This document shows, in pieces, positions 36,955-46,300 of a stretch of 64,000 bases of DNA. The DNA lies in assembly GCF_029894165.1 (NCBI RefSeq), contig NZ_JARXXU010000001.1, positions 186,001 to 250,000 on the forward strand, read 5' to 3'. Position 1 is the first letter of the stretch. Each line of letters starts with the position of its first letter. The DNA is from Aurantimicrobium minutum. Its GTDB lineage: Bacteria > Actinomycetota > Actinomycetes > Actinomycetales > Microbacteriaceae. The position numbers and the translations under genes are program-made. Below the pieces are notes generated by a model. The model worked only from the letters and a program-made list of their open reading frames with translations, was not told the DNA's origin and did not search any database.

Positions 36955-37611
36955 ATGCCCAGTTTTCTAGATGCCATCTTTGAGGTTCCCCGCACGGGTG
37001 CGCCGCTCTGGAAGCGCCTCATTCTGGTCGAGGTGGGACTCATCATTTGCGGCCTCGCTTTTGCCCTGATGTTGCAAGCCACCATCGGTCTCGATCCGTG
37101 GGATGCGTTCCACCAGGGCCTCTCCAAGATCACCGGTGTTCCTATCGGAATTGTGGTGATTATTGTGGGTTTTGCCGTGTTGGGATTGTGGTATTTCCTC
37201 CGCCAAAAGCTCGGTATCGGCACGATTCTCAACGCCATCACCATTGGCCTAGCCATTGACTTCTTCATCGCGGTGATTCCTGTTGCCGCAAACTTCTGGT
37301 GGGGTCTGCTCTACTTCGTTGGTGCCATCTTGATCAATGGTTTGGGCATTGCCATGTATGTCGGCGGTGGCTTAGGTCCAGGGCCTCGAGATGGCCTGAT
37401 GACAGGTCTGGTTCGGCGCACTGGAAAACCCTTGTGGTTAGTGCGCACCGCGATTGAAGTCGTTGTCTTGTTGCTGGGGTGGGCGTTTGGTGGAGCTATT
37501 GGGCTGGGCACCGTGCTGTATGCCTTTGGTATTGGGCCCGTGGCACACGTCATGATGCCCTGGTTCAACCTGGATAAGGTCAAGGAACCCGAAGAACAAG
37601 AAGGTCACTAG
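36955..37611 (+). CDS. YczE/YitT-like membrane protein
   Basis: A 218-aa protein with five to six membrane helices. Segments such as GLDPWDAFHQGLSKITGVPIG and GGLGPGPRDGLMTGLVRRTGK are typical of the YczE/YyaS family of integral membrane proteins. Its function is unknown; in Bacillus, YczE affects lipopeptide and polyketide production (established for bacillomycin/bacillaene strains). That is mildly interesting here because a Pls-like NRPS is 6 kb away. A TAGCCT box ends 7 nt before the ATG, suggesting a leaderless mRNA. Confidence 0.8.
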   Translation: MPSFLDAIFEVPRTGAPLWKRLILVEVGLIICGLAFALMLQATIGLDPWDAFHQGLSKITGVPIGIVVIIVGFAVLGLWYFLRQKLGIGTILNAITIGLAIDFFIAVIPVAANFWWGLLYFVGAILINGLGIAMYVGGGLGPGPRDGLMTGLVRRTGKPLWLVRTAIEVVVLLLGWAFGGAIGLGTVLYAFGIGPVAHVMMPWFNLDKVKEPEEQEGH

Positions 37612-37676
37612 CTGACTGTCGCTAGATGGAACCCATTCCTAGCTGGTTCATAGGTTCACCTGTCACACTGACAACT

Positions 37677-38153
37677 ATGAAGCGTCACTTGGGATCACCC
37701 GCGATTTACGCGATGGTGATTGTGGCGTTCCTGGTTGGCCTCGCCCCGGTTTTTCATGCCGTGTGCATTGCCCCCCATGGCAGCTCATCCCAGGCTTCTG
37801 CCCCCATGACGCACGTCATGGCTGATGGCACCGTTATGACTATGTCTACGCCGCACTCGTCTGACGCGATGGCGATGTCCTCACCTTCAGATACAGCTGC
37901 AGCTTCCAGCTCAACCCCTGCAGTGAACAACAACGGCATAGACGCAATGGATGTCCTCGGCGGCATCATGATCTCCGCCGGCATCACCCTCCTCACCTTG
38001 GTTGGACTCCGGTTCTGCCGGCAAGCTCTTGTCCGAGGGCAGCTAGCCCTGCTTCCGCAGCCTCTCGCAACCCTGCTGCCCTCATGGGGCCAAGCCAGAG
38101 CCAGGCCTCCCAGCCAGGTCAATCTGACTACCTTGTGCATTTCCCGAACCTAA
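37677..38153 (+). CDS. Small exported Met/His-containing protein of a copper cluster (unknown function)
   Basis: A 158-aa protein with an N-terminal hydrophobic helix (residues about 8-28, ending FHAVCIAPHG), a low-complexity Ser/Ala/Met loop (MTHVMADGTVMTMSTPHSSD), a second helix (about 100-125) and a C-terminal tail ending LCISRT. The Met and His residues in the outer loop could bind copper. Proteins of this layout are found in Actinobacteria beside DUF305 and copper genes; I do not recognise a characterised function. The ATG at 37677 is favoured because the region before it is not protein-like. Confidence 0.65.
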   Translation: MKRHLGSPAIYAMVIVAFLVGLAPVFHAVCIAPHGSSSQASAPMTHVMADGTVMTMSTPHSSDAMAMSSPSDTAAASSSTPAVNNNGIDAMDVLGGIMISAGITLLTLVGLRFCRQALVRGQLALLPQPLATLLPSWGQARARPPSQVNLTTLCISRT

Positions 38154-38241
38154 GCCATACGTCACAGCGCGCAGGCGACATTCGTCGCGGATGCGCGCAG
38201 AAGTAAACACCCCTACTTATTAGACGTAAAGGAATACAACT

Positions 38242-38844
38242 ATGTTCGCAACGAAATACCGCGTCGCCGGAATCACTGCATTGGCTATTGCTGCATCGGT
38301 TTCACTCGCAGGCTGCACCATCAATATGCCCGGAAGTACAAGCGACTCCAACGGCATGATGGATGGCGGAATGATGGGAAACAACCAGAATTCTTCTGGC
38401 TTCTCAGGTTCTGACATCATGTTTGCCCAGATGATGATCCCTCACCACCAGCAAGCCGTGGACATGTCGACGCTGGCAGAAACCCACACCACTAATCCTG
38501 AGCTTCTGGCCTTGGCCAAGCAGATCAAAGACGCTCAAGCGCCTGAGATTGAGCAAATGACGGGGTGGATTAACAACGCAAACGCCTCGATGGATATGGG
38601 GCACGACATGGGAATGGGCGGCATGCTCTCGGACAGTGACATGGCCGCACTCGCTGCGGCGAATGGTCCTGCCTTTGACAAGCTCTACCTCGAAGGCATG
38701 ATCGGTCACCATGAAGGCGCCCTTGACATGGCGCAGATGGTCATTGACTCCAACAATGCAGAAGCCAAAACACTCGGTGAAAACATTGTGAAGAGCCAAA
38801 CGGCTGAAATTGCTCAGATGAAGAAGATGTTGGCGGGGATGTAA
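38242..38844 (+). CDS. DUF305 lipoprotein
   Basis: A 200-aa exported lipoprotein: signal peptide with lipobox LAGC (Cys near residue 25), a Met/Gly-rich linker (NGMMDGGMMGNN), then a DUF305 four-helix domain with the paired motifs MMIPHHQQAVDMS and MIGHHEGALDMAQ, whose His and Met residues are probable copper ligands. Family members are often encoded with copper chaperones. AAAGGAA lies upstream. The stop codon directly abuts the next start. Confidence 0.9.
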   Translation: MFATKYRVAGITALAIAASVSLAGCTINMPGSTSDSNGMMDGGMMGNNQNSSGFSGSDIMFAQMMIPHHQQAVDMSTLAETHTTNPELLALAKQIKDAQAPEIEQMTGWINNANASMDMGHDMGMGGMLSDSDMAALAAANGPAFDKLYLEGMIGHHEGALDMAQMVIDSNNAEAKTLGENIVKSQTAEIAQMKKMLAGM

Positions 38845-39054
38845 ATGGCGACAGCAACCTTCCACGCCACCGGCATGACGTGTCAACACTGTGTGGCAAG
38901 TGTGACCTCAGAAGTGAGTGCCATTGCGCATGTCACGCAGGTGTCAGTGGACTTGCCCACGGGCACAGTCACTGTAGACAGCGATGCGCCGGTCTCCCCT
39001 GATGCGGTCATCGCGGCCATCGACGCTGCGGGTTATCCAGCCATCGCTGAATAA
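38845..39054 (+). CDS. Heavy-metal-associated domain protein (copper chaperone-like)
   Basis: A 69-aa ferredoxin-like HMA domain with the metal-binding loop GMTCQHCVASV (CxxC at residues 12-15). It resembles CopZ, which carries Cu(I) to P-type ATPases. No CopA gene is in the window. It starts immediately after the DUF305 gene and is followed by a strong terminator, so the copper unit ends here. Confidence 0.92.
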   Translation: MATATFHATGMTCQHCVASVTSEVSAIAHVTQVSVDLPTGTVTVDSDAPVSPDAVIAAIDAAGYPAIAE

Positions 39055-39061
39055 GAATGCA

Positions 39062-39098
39062 GGTCAAGAGCCCTCACTTTGAGTGGGGGCTCTTGACC
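39062..39098 (+). terminator. Terminator of the copper unit
   Basis: A 12-bp perfect stem (arm GGTCAAGAGCCC) with a further short inner stem (CACT/AGTG), 7 bp after the HMA gene stop codon. Confidence 0.8.
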
Positions 39099-39156
39099 AT
39101 CACGACGAATTTGCCCAACGTTTCGTGTCCTGTTCTCGAGTGTTTACCTTTCTTCG

Positions 39157-40026
39157 GTGAAGTGGGGTGTGCACACATCGACGTATCGCCGCTATGTAGC
39201 CCTCGGCGATTCCCTCGTTGAGGGTGTTGGTGATGACCGTTTCACCCAGGACCGGATGTATGCCGGCTGGTCTGACCGTCTTGCGGTCCTCCTCAATAGG
39301 GTCGCCCTCGACGAGAATGCTGATTTCCTCTACGCAAATCTTGCAGTCCGCAGTCGAAATTCAGAAGAAATCCTGACCGAACAGGTGCAACAAGCCTTGG
39401 CTCTGGAACCAGATCTCGTCACCATCATGGCCGGCGCGAATGACTTGTGGCGCCCCCGGAAAAGCTGGGACTCGGTCCGAGCAAACTTTGCGTCCGCAGT
39501 CGAACAGCTCCAGTCGGCGGGAATCACTGTTCTCTTGACCAATTGCATTAATCCGATTCATCACTGGTCGCTTCAGGCAGGAACGCAACGTTCCCGCGAA
39601 CTGACAAAACTTATTGAAGACGTAGCAGCGCAATATTCAGTCGACGTCGTTGATGTTCACCGCAGTCCCACCCTGCGTCGACTCAGAGTGTGGTCCGAGG
39701 ATCGCGTTCATTTTGGTCCTCGCGGTCACGCGCATGTTGCAAACAAGGCTGCCAAAAAACTCGGTCTGCCCTACCGGGTTGAAACACCGATTCTTCACCC
39801 TCGAGCTCGAGACAAGATGAGCCTCTGGGAACACGCGGTGTGGATCTACGTGCACGTCACTCCGTTCGTCGCCCGCCGACTGCGCGGCATTGCAGCGGGT
39901 GACAGCATTAATCCCAAGCGGCCCGTGCTCTCTCGTGTTCACGACCACCCATGGACCATTCGATACTCCCAGTCTTCACCGGTCGTTAAGGTGTCATTTC
40001 CCCAGACGTCGCTGGTAGCAGAATAA
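39157..40026 (+). CDS. SGNH/GDSL hydrolase
   Basis: A 289-aa hydrolase. Block I is YVALGDSLVEGVGDD (Ser near residue 18), block III is MAGANDLWRP with the oxyanion Asn, and block V is DRVHFGPRGHAHVA with the catalytic Asp-x-x-His. There is no signal peptide. Members of this actinobacterial subgroup are lipases or esterases of unknown substrate. The C-terminal 80 residues after the catalytic His are extra. The start is uncertain: GTG at 39157 has no ribosome-binding site, and a GTG at 39169 is possible. Confidence 0.85.
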   Translation: MKWGVHTSTYRRYVALGDSLVEGVGDDRFTQDRMYAGWSDRLAVLLNRVALDENADFLYANLAVRSRNSEEILTEQVQQALALEPDLVTIMAGANDLWRPRKSWDSVRANFASAVEQLQSAGITVLLTNCINPIHHWSLQAGTQRSRELTKLIEDVAAQYSVDVVDVHRSPTLRRLRVWSEDRVHFGPRGHAHVANKAAKKLGLPYRVETPILHPRARDKMSLWEHAVWIYVHVTPFVARRLRGIAAGDSINPKRPVLSRVHDHPWTIRYSQSSPVVKVSFPQTSLVAE

Positions 40027-40045
40027 GTATTTATACCGTGTGGTC

Positions 40046-41194
40046 ATGAGCATGAGAATCGCCATCGTCACCGAATCATTTCTCCCCTCACTCAACGGCG
40101 TGACCAACTCAGTATTGCGAGTTGTGGACACATTGAAAGAAGCTGGCCACGAGGTCATCATCATTGCCCCCACCGCTCCACAGAAGCGACACCTGGGGTT
40201 CAAGGTCATCCGAACACTTGCTGTTCCCCTTATGCAGTTCCAGATTGGTTTACCCCCGCTTGCGTTAGAAGCAACCTTGGAAGAATTCCAACCTGACGTG
40301 GTGCACGTGGCATCACCGTTCTTCTTAGGTGGCCAAGCAATTGCCATTGCCAACAAACTCGGTATCCCCACCGTGGCTATCTATCAGACAGATATTGCCG
40401 GCTATCTCCAGCGCTACGGCATGAGATTCGCCAAACCTGTTGTGGACAGATTCGTTGCCGCTATCCACGGGCCCGCAACGATGAATCTTGCTCCGACACC
40501 TGAGTCAGCTGCATATCTCCTCAAGCTCGGTGTGGAACGTGTCGGAGTGTGGGGCCGAGGTGTTGATCTGGAACTGTTCCACCCCCGCAATAAATCCGAA
40601 CAGGCAACCCAAGAATTCAAAAACACACACCTCCTCGGCAAGAAAAACCTTGTGGGCTTCGTCGGTCGCCTCGCCCCCGAAAAGCAGGTCCACCGCATGC
40701 TAGAGCTGTGCTCCATCCCGGACACGGCCCTCGTGATTGTGGGAGATGGCCCGGAACGGAAAAAACTAGAGGCGCTGTTTGCCGGCAAACCCGTCACCTT
40801 CACGGGTGCACTCCGCGGAGCTGAACTAGCTCGTGCGTATGCCTCTCTCGATGCTTTTGTTCACTACGGCACCGAAGAAACCTTTGGCCAGACAATCCAA
40901 GAAGCCCAAGCTTCCGCTGTTCCCGTGGTTGCCCCCGCTGTGGGCGGCCCTCGATTCCTCATCACCGACCACGAAAATGGCCGCCTGATTGACCCTGAAG
41001 TCACTCACGGTTTCACCGAGGCAGTGGTGGATATTCTGGCAACACCTCGCCTGGCGGCCCGCATGGGTGAAGCTGGCCGACGTTCCGTCCTGAACAAGTC
41101 GTGGAAGGCCAACAACGAAAGCTTGTTGAAGACCTATCGCGCAGCTGCTGCTTTCAAGGGATCCGCATTTGAATCAAGCCCTGAATTGGTTTGA
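40046..41194 (+). CDS. Family 4 glycosyltransferase, mannosyltransferase-like (MgtA/PimB type)
   Basis: A 382-aa GT-B enzyme. The N-terminal acceptor domain starts MRIAIVTESFLPSLNGVTNSV, which is typical of GDP-mannose-dependent alpha-mannosyltransferases such as MgtA of corynebacteria. The donor-site motif is LVGFVGRLAPEKQVHRM, and the E-x7-E region is TEETFGQTIQEAQASAVPVVAP. It likely builds a mannosylated glycolipid of the envelope. The ATG at 40046 follows a TACCGT box by 6 nt (leaderless pattern). The next gene overlaps it by 26 bp. Confidence 0.88.
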   Translation: MSMRIAIVTESFLPSLNGVTNSVLRVVDTLKEAGHEVIIIAPTAPQKRHLGFKVIRTLAVPLMQFQIGLPPLALEATLEEFQPDVVHVASPFFLGGQAIAIANKLGIPTVAIYQTDIAGYLQRYGMRFAKPVVDRFVAAIHGPATMNLAPTPESAAYLLKLGVERVGVWGRGVDLELFHPRNKSEQATQEFKNTHLLGKKNLVGFVGRLAPEKQVHRMLELCSIPDTALVIVGDGPERKKLEALFAGKPVTFTGALRGAELARAYASLDAFVHYGTEETFGQTIQEAQASAVPVVAPAVGGPRFLITDHENGRLIDPEVTHGFTEAVVDILATPRLAARMGEAGRRSVLNKSWKANNESLLKTYRAAAAFKGSAFESSPELV

Positions 41195-41801
41195 TGCTCA
41201 CAGCATCATTGATGCTCTGGGCGCCCTCGCGGTGGTGGGCGTTGCCCTTCTGATCTTCGCTGAAACAGCAACGATTCTGGGTTCCTTCCTGCCCGGGGAC
41301 TCTTTGCTTTTTCTGGTAGGCCTCGTGCTCGCCACCACCCTGACCTCCTTTCCGCTCGTGCCCGCAATTCTGCTCATCTTTGTGGCTGCAGTTCTGGGTT
41401 CCGAAGTTGGTTATTGGGTGGGCCATCAGTTCGGCCCGAAAGTGTTTAATCGTCATGACACCTGGTTTTTCAACAAGAAAGTAGTGGAGAAATCTTCTGA
41501 GTTCTATCGGCATTACGGTCCCCGTGCCATCATCTTGGCCCGCTTCATACCCGTGCTGCGTGCACTCGTTCCACTGACCGTCGGAATGTCCAGCTTTGGC
41601 TGGCGAGAATATCTTGTCTATAACGTGGCGGGTGGAATTCTGTGGGTGGGTTCTCTCATGACTGCCGGCTACTTCCTGGGCTCCCTTGTTTGGGTGCAGG
41701 AACACATCGAACTCGTCGTGATTAGTTTTATTGTGTTGTCGTCACTCCCCCTTCCCATCGAGATCATTCGAAACAAAATAAAGAAGAGAAATAAGTCATG
41801 A
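41169..41801 (+). CDS. DedA family membrane protein
   Basis: A 210-aa protein with about five membrane helices. It has the DedA hallmark segments ETATILGSFLPGDSLLFLVG, GSEVGYWVGHQFGPKVF and ARFIPVLRALVPLTVGMSSFGWREY. DedA proteins are lipid scramblase- or transporter-like and some flip undecaprenyl phosphate (recent established work). The TTG start at 41169 has AAGGGA 8 nt upstream and overlaps the mannosyltransferase gene; its end overlaps galU by 4 bp. Confidence 0.92.
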   Translation: MNQALNWFDAHSIIDALGALAVVGVALLIFAETATILGSFLPGDSLLFLVGLVLATTLTSFPLVPAILLIFVAAVLGSEVGYWVGHQFGPKVFNRHDTWFFNKKVVEKSSEFYRHYGPRAIILARFIPVLRALVPLTVGMSSFGWREYLVYNVAGGILWVGSLMTAGYFLGSLVWVQEHIELVVISFIVLSSLPLPIEIIRNKIKKRNKS

Positions 41802-42691
41802 CATCCCCCATCACAAAAGCTGTTATCCCTGCCGCAGGAATGGGCACGCGCTTTCTCCCCGCGACGAAAGCCATGCCCAAAGAAATGCTTCCTGTCATTG
41901 ATAAGCCCGCGATCCAATACGTGGTGGAAGAGGCTGTCAATAGTGGGTTAGGGCACATTCTGCTCATTACCGGACGGAACAAGCAGGCACTCGAGAATCA
42001 CTTCGACCGAAATGTTGAATTGGAAACGTTGCTCACTGCCCGCGGAGACACCGACAAATTGGCACAGATTTCTCCCCTCAGTGAAGCCATCGACCTGCAC
42101 TACGTTCGCCAAGGCGACCCCCTGGGTCTTGGGCATGCTGTGCTCAAAGCAGAGACTTTTGTCGCAGGCGAACCTTTTGCTCTCTTGCTCGGTGACGACA
42201 TCATCGAGCACGGTGACGAACTCCTGGCGGACATGATTGCTCTGGCGCAACACACCAATGCCACGGTCATCGCACTGATGGAAGTTCCACAGGCACACGT
42301 TTCTCGCTATGGCGTTGCCGCCGTCTCCGAGACCGCAGATCCTCACATCTTCACCATTGAAGGCTTTGTTGAAAAGCCCCACGCCGTCGATGCCCCCTCC
42401 CGGCTCGTTGCAATAGGTCGTTACGTATTGCAGCCTGGAGTCTTTGACGTGTTGCGCACGGTTCAGCCAGGATTTGGCGGAGAAATTCAACTCTCAGATG
42501 CTCTCGACATCATGGCCCGGACGCCCACGATCACCGGCCCCGTCATCGGCCTTGTGCACCAGCACCGACGTTTCGACACCGGAGACAAGCTGTCCTACCT
42601 CAAGGCCATCGTTCAGCTGGCCGGGGAGCGAGAAGATCTCGGCACTGACTTCAACAAATGGCTCAAAAAGTACATCACGCGACTTATCTAA
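41798..42691 (+). CDS. galU: UTP-glucose-1-phosphate uridylyltransferase
   Basis: A 297-aa nucleotidyltransferase with KAVIPAAGMGTRFLPATKAMPKEMLP (residues about 5-32), the sugar-binding GDDIIEHG and VEKP motifs. It makes UDP-glucose, the donor for envelope glycans. It could also feed the processive glycosyltransferase at 29.5 kb. It overlaps the dedA gene by 4 bp and ends right before a bidirectional hairpin. Confidence 0.97.
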   Translation: MTSPITKAVIPAAGMGTRFLPATKAMPKEMLPVIDKPAIQYVVEEAVNSGLGHILLITGRNKQALENHFDRNVELETLLTARGDTDKLAQISPLSEAIDLHYVRQGDPLGLGHAVLKAETFVAGEPFALLLGDDIIEHGDELLADMIALAQHTNATVIALMEVPQAHVSRYGVAAVSETADPHIFTIEGFVEKPHAVDAPSRLVAIGRYVLQPGVFDVLRTVQPGFGGEIQLSDALDIMARTPTITGPVIGLVHQHRRFDTGDKLSYLKAIVQLAGEREDLGTDFNKWLKKYITRLI

Positions 42692-42692
42692 A

Positions 42693-42722
42693 TATCGGCG
42701 CCAGCTGAAGCTGACGCCGATA
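42693..42722. terminator. Bidirectional hairpin terminator
   Basis: Inverted repeat TATCGGCG...CGCCGATA with an inner CAGCT/AGCTG pair, located between the convergent galU and nucleoid-protein genes. Confidence 0.8.
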
Positions 42723-42736
42723 CTCAGAATGCTGAG

Positions 42737-43246
42737 TTACTTACCAGATGCCTTGATCTTGGCCAGAAGCTGAGCCTTGTTGAGACCGCTGTAACCCGCG
42801 ATGCCCTTGGTGCGGGCATAAGCGACAAGTGCTGCCACAGTCCAGCCAGCTGATGGCGTAGCTGTCTGCTGGCGAGGAGCTGCTGGACGCTTGACTGCAG
42901 GCTTAGCAGGTGCTTTTGAAGTGGGCTTCGCTGGTGCTGCCTTAGGTGCTGCCTTAGGTGCTGCCTTAGGTGCTGCCTTAGGTGCTGCCTTAGGTGCTGC
43001 CTTAGAGGCAGGCTTAGCCGCGGCCTTCTTCGCCTTCTCCACCTGTGCGGTGGCCTTGGTGACGACCTTCGTGGCAACCTTGTTTGCCTTTTTTACGTCT
43101 TTCTTTGCCAAAGCCTCGGCTTCGTTAGCAGCCTTCTTTACAGACTTCTTTGCTTTGGTCTCAAGCTTCTTCGCTAGATCGCGAGCTTCAGTGAGCTTCT
43201 TGGAGAGCTTCTTCTTGAGCTCTTTTTCTTTATTTTCCTTGGCCAT
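42737..43246 (-). CDS. Lys/Ala-rich histone H1-like nucleoid protein
   Basis: A 169-aa highly basic protein. Residues 1-75 are a Lys/Ala helical region (KKLSKKLTEARDLAKKLETK), residues about 82-105 are six perfect KAAP repeats, and the C-terminus (TVAALVAYARTKGIAGYSGLNKAQLLAKI) is a Rho_N/SAP-like DNA- or RNA-binding fold. This mix of histone-H1-like tail and SAP domain is known from actinobacterial nucleoid proteins, so it probably compacts DNA. It has a conventional AAGGAATT site before the ATG. It is divergent from the Pls-like gene. Confidence 0.82.
   Translation of the reverse strand: MAKENKEKELKKKLSKKLTEARDLAKKLETKAKKSVKKAANEAEALAKKDVKKANKVATKVVTKATAQVEKAKKAAAKPASKAAPKAAPKAAPKAAPKAAPKAAPAKPTSKAPAKPAVKRPAAPRQQTATPSAGWTVAALVAYARTKGIAGYSGLNKAQLLAKIKASGK
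42933..43004. repeat. Six perfect tandem 12-bp repeats coding KAAP
   Basis: GGTGCTGCCTTA is repeated six times without a mismatch. Perfect identity at third codon positions points to recent slippage, so the number of KAAP units is likely variable between strains. Confidence 0.95.
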
Positions 43247-43343
43247 GAGAATTCCTTAATGGTGTGCGTTTCTCTGTGCGTGCGTGAAAAACGTAGGACT
43301 CGAAGGTTAACAAATGGCCAGAATTGGCCCGTGTCGCGAACTT

Positions 43344-43376
43344 GTTCACTTAGCGTTCACTGCCACAGACCATAAT
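43344..43376 (+). promoter_or_regulatory. PHO-box-like promoter of the Pls-like gene
   Basis: GTTCACTTAGC and GTTCACTGCCA form an exact 11-nt-period GTTCAC repeat at 43344-43365. A CATAAT -10 box follows at 43371-43376, 7 nt before the ATG at 43384. The repeat covers the -35 region, as in actinobacterial PhoP-activated promoters. Confidence 0.65.
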
Positions 43377-43383
43377 GACGGGC

Positions 43384-46300
43384 ATGTCTATCGTGCCTGA
43401 ACACACCTCACTCCAGGCAGAACTTTCACGCCTGGATGAAGCAACTCCAGCGCGAACACTGATAGATATTTTCACCAGCATGGTGGAGAAATACCCCGAT
43501 GAATCAGCGTTGGACAATGGCGACGTGCGCCTCAGTTACCGCGAGCTGGCTGATCACAGCGCGGCTATCGCCTTCCAGCTCGAGGCGTGTGGGGTTCGTC
43601 GCGGGGATCGCGTGGGTGTTCGTTTGAGTTCCGGAACGACGGAACTGTACATCTCCATTCTGGGAATCTTGGCCGCCGGTGCTGCGTATGTTCCGGTCGA
43701 TGCGGACGACCCGGACGAACGTGCAGAGCTTGTATTCACCGAAGCCCAGGTTCGAGGAACCATCTCAGGTGAGGGAATCTTCTCCAGTCGTGACGAAAAA
43801 ACCGGGACGTTCGAATACGGCGGAACGCTTGACTTTGAACTGCTCGGTAGCGACCTCGAACTTCATCACACTCCACAACCAGCCGATGACGCGTGGGTGA
43901 TCTTCACCTCAGGCTCTACGGGGAAACCCAAGGGAGTTGCCGTGAGTCATCGTTCGGCTGCAGCGTTCGTCGACGCGGAGTCGGAGATGTTCCTGCAATC
44001 GGATCCCCTCGGACCTCAAGATCGAGTCCTCGCTGGACTCTCGGTGGCATTTGATGCCTCCTGCGAAGAAATGTGGCTGGCCTGGGGACACGGAGCGTGC
44101 CTCGTTCCTGCTCCACGTTCCCTCGTCCGCAGTGGGTCAGACCTGGGTCCTTGGCTGATGGCCAATGGCATCACGGTGGTGTCGACAGTGCCCACGTTGG
44201 CCGCAATGTGGCCAGAGGATGCACTGGAAAACATCCGCCTCCTCATTTTTGGCGGCGAAGCGTTCCCTGTAGAACTCGCTGAAAAGCTCGCGGTACCAGG
44301 GCGTGAAGTGTGGAACACCTATGGCCCTACCGAAGCAACTGTTGTTGCCTGTGGAGCTCTAGCCACAGGTGTGGGCCCCATGCGCATTGGGCTCCCCCTC
44401 GCCGGCTGGGATCTCGCCGTTGTAGATGTGTTGGGTAACCGCGTTGCCCCCGGCGAAACGGGTGAACTCATCATCGGCGGTGTGGGACTCGCCCGCTATC
44501 TCGATGAAGAAAAGGATGCCCAGGTTTACGCCCCTTTCCCGACGCTGGGGTGGGAGCGGGCATACCGCAGTGGCGACATGATTCGGTATGAGCCTGAGGG
44601 TCTAATTTTTGTGGGGCGCGTCGATGACCAGGTAAAAATTGGTGGGCGCCGTATTGAACTCGGTGAAATCGAAAGTGCTCTCAGTGCTCTACCCAATGTC
44701 ACGGCGTCGGCAGTGGTTGTGCAACAGACAGCAGCAGGCAACAAGGTCCTGGTTGGATACCTCTCTGTGGTTGATACAACTGCCTTTTCGACCGAAGATG
44801 CAGTAGCGGCCTTGCGAAAGTCACTGCCGGCGCCGCTGGTTCCGCTACTGGTTCCCCTGGCTGAACTTCCGGTTCGAACCTCGGGCAAGGTGGACAAAGC
44901 AGCGTTGCCGTGGCCGTTGGAAACTCCAGAACTCGAGGATCTTGGCCTGAGCGACATTGAACGCCGCGTAGCCAGCGAATGGGCCCAGGTATTGGGTGTC
45001 CCCGTCACCGACCTCAACACGCACTTCTTCGACATCGGGGGTGGCTCGCTCGCTGCCGCCCAGCTTGTGGGCCGACTTCGTTCCATCGATTCCAACATGA
45101 CGGTGGCCGATATTTATGCCCACCCGCGTTTGGGTTCCATGGCGGATTTCATTGCACACAACACTGATGACTTGACTGCCGAGCCCCACAACTTTCACAA
45201 GTCAGAGAAAGTTCCCCGGTCCCCCCAGCTCATTCAGGCGTTACTCTCGATACCGCTTTATGGTCTTGCTGGTTTGAGGTGGTTGTTCTATGCCCTCACC
45301 GCCTCGACCGTGGTCAACAGTCTGGGAATTGTTCACTTTCTTCCCGCCATCTCGTGGTCAATTCTGATTCCTGGTGTCCTAATTTTTGGATCCCCGTGGG
45401 GACGGATGTTCCTGAGTGTTCTCATCTCACGGCTGGTGCTCTCCGGCGTTGGGCCAGGAAACTACCGCCGCGGAGGATCAACCCACCTTCGACTTTGGTT
45501 TGCCGAACAAGCAGCCGCACATATCGGCGCAGTGACCTTAGCCGGCGCTCCCTGGGTGACAGCGTATGCACGGGCACTCGGTGCCCGCATTGGCAAGGGT
45601 GTCACCATGCACACGCTGCCTCCGGTTACCGGGATGCTTTTCGTCGGCGAAGGAGCGTCCATCGAGCCTGAGGTGGATCTCACGGGGTATTGGATTGACG
45701 GTGACGTCGTCCGTATCGGAGAAATTCGTATTGGCGCTCACTCCACTATTGGTGCCCGCAGCACTTTGGCGCCGGGAACACGCATTGCCAAGTTTGCGGA
45801 AATCGCTCCGGGTTCCAGCGTTTTTGGAAAAGTGGCCGCAGGCCAGCTGTGGAGTGGATCTCCTGCCAAACGTGAGGGCAAGGTCAAAGCGTGGTGGCCG
45901 GAAGAGCCGGCCCGACAAAGTCGGGCGTGGGGTGCACTCTTTGCTCTGTCTTCAGGACTGTTTTCGCTCTTTCCCCTCATCGCACTGTTGGGCGGGGCTT
46001 CCGTCATCGCGTCTTCTCTGCATAACGTGCAGAGTGCGGCTGAGGCACTGGGCATCATCGGAAAGCTGTTCATTCCGGCGACCCTCTTGAGTGGCTTTAT
46101 TTTTGCACTGTTGGTTCTTGCTTCTGTGAGACTGCTCAGCGTCACGATGCGCGAGGGCGTCTTCCCTGTGCACAGCTGGGCAGGGTGGCAAGCGTGGAGC
46201 ATCGAGCGCATTCTTGATCTTGCCCGCACGTTCTTGTTCCCGCTGTACTCAAGTTTGTTCACCCCCATCTGGTTGCGCCTGTTGGGAGCCAAGGTGGGTA

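Noticed and set aside
37645-37660. GTTCATAGGTTCACC as a PHO box before the copper-cluster gene
   Set aside because: The repeat period is 8, not 11 nt, so it does not fit the regulator's site geometry.
39139-39156. GTTTACCTTTC as a PHO-box unit before the SGNH hydrolase
   Set aside because: Only one convincing unit; a single GTTTACC is expected by chance.
42933-43004. Possible CRISPR-like array
   Set aside because: Units are contiguous 12-bp repeats without spacers and are in frame with KAAP in a coding gene.
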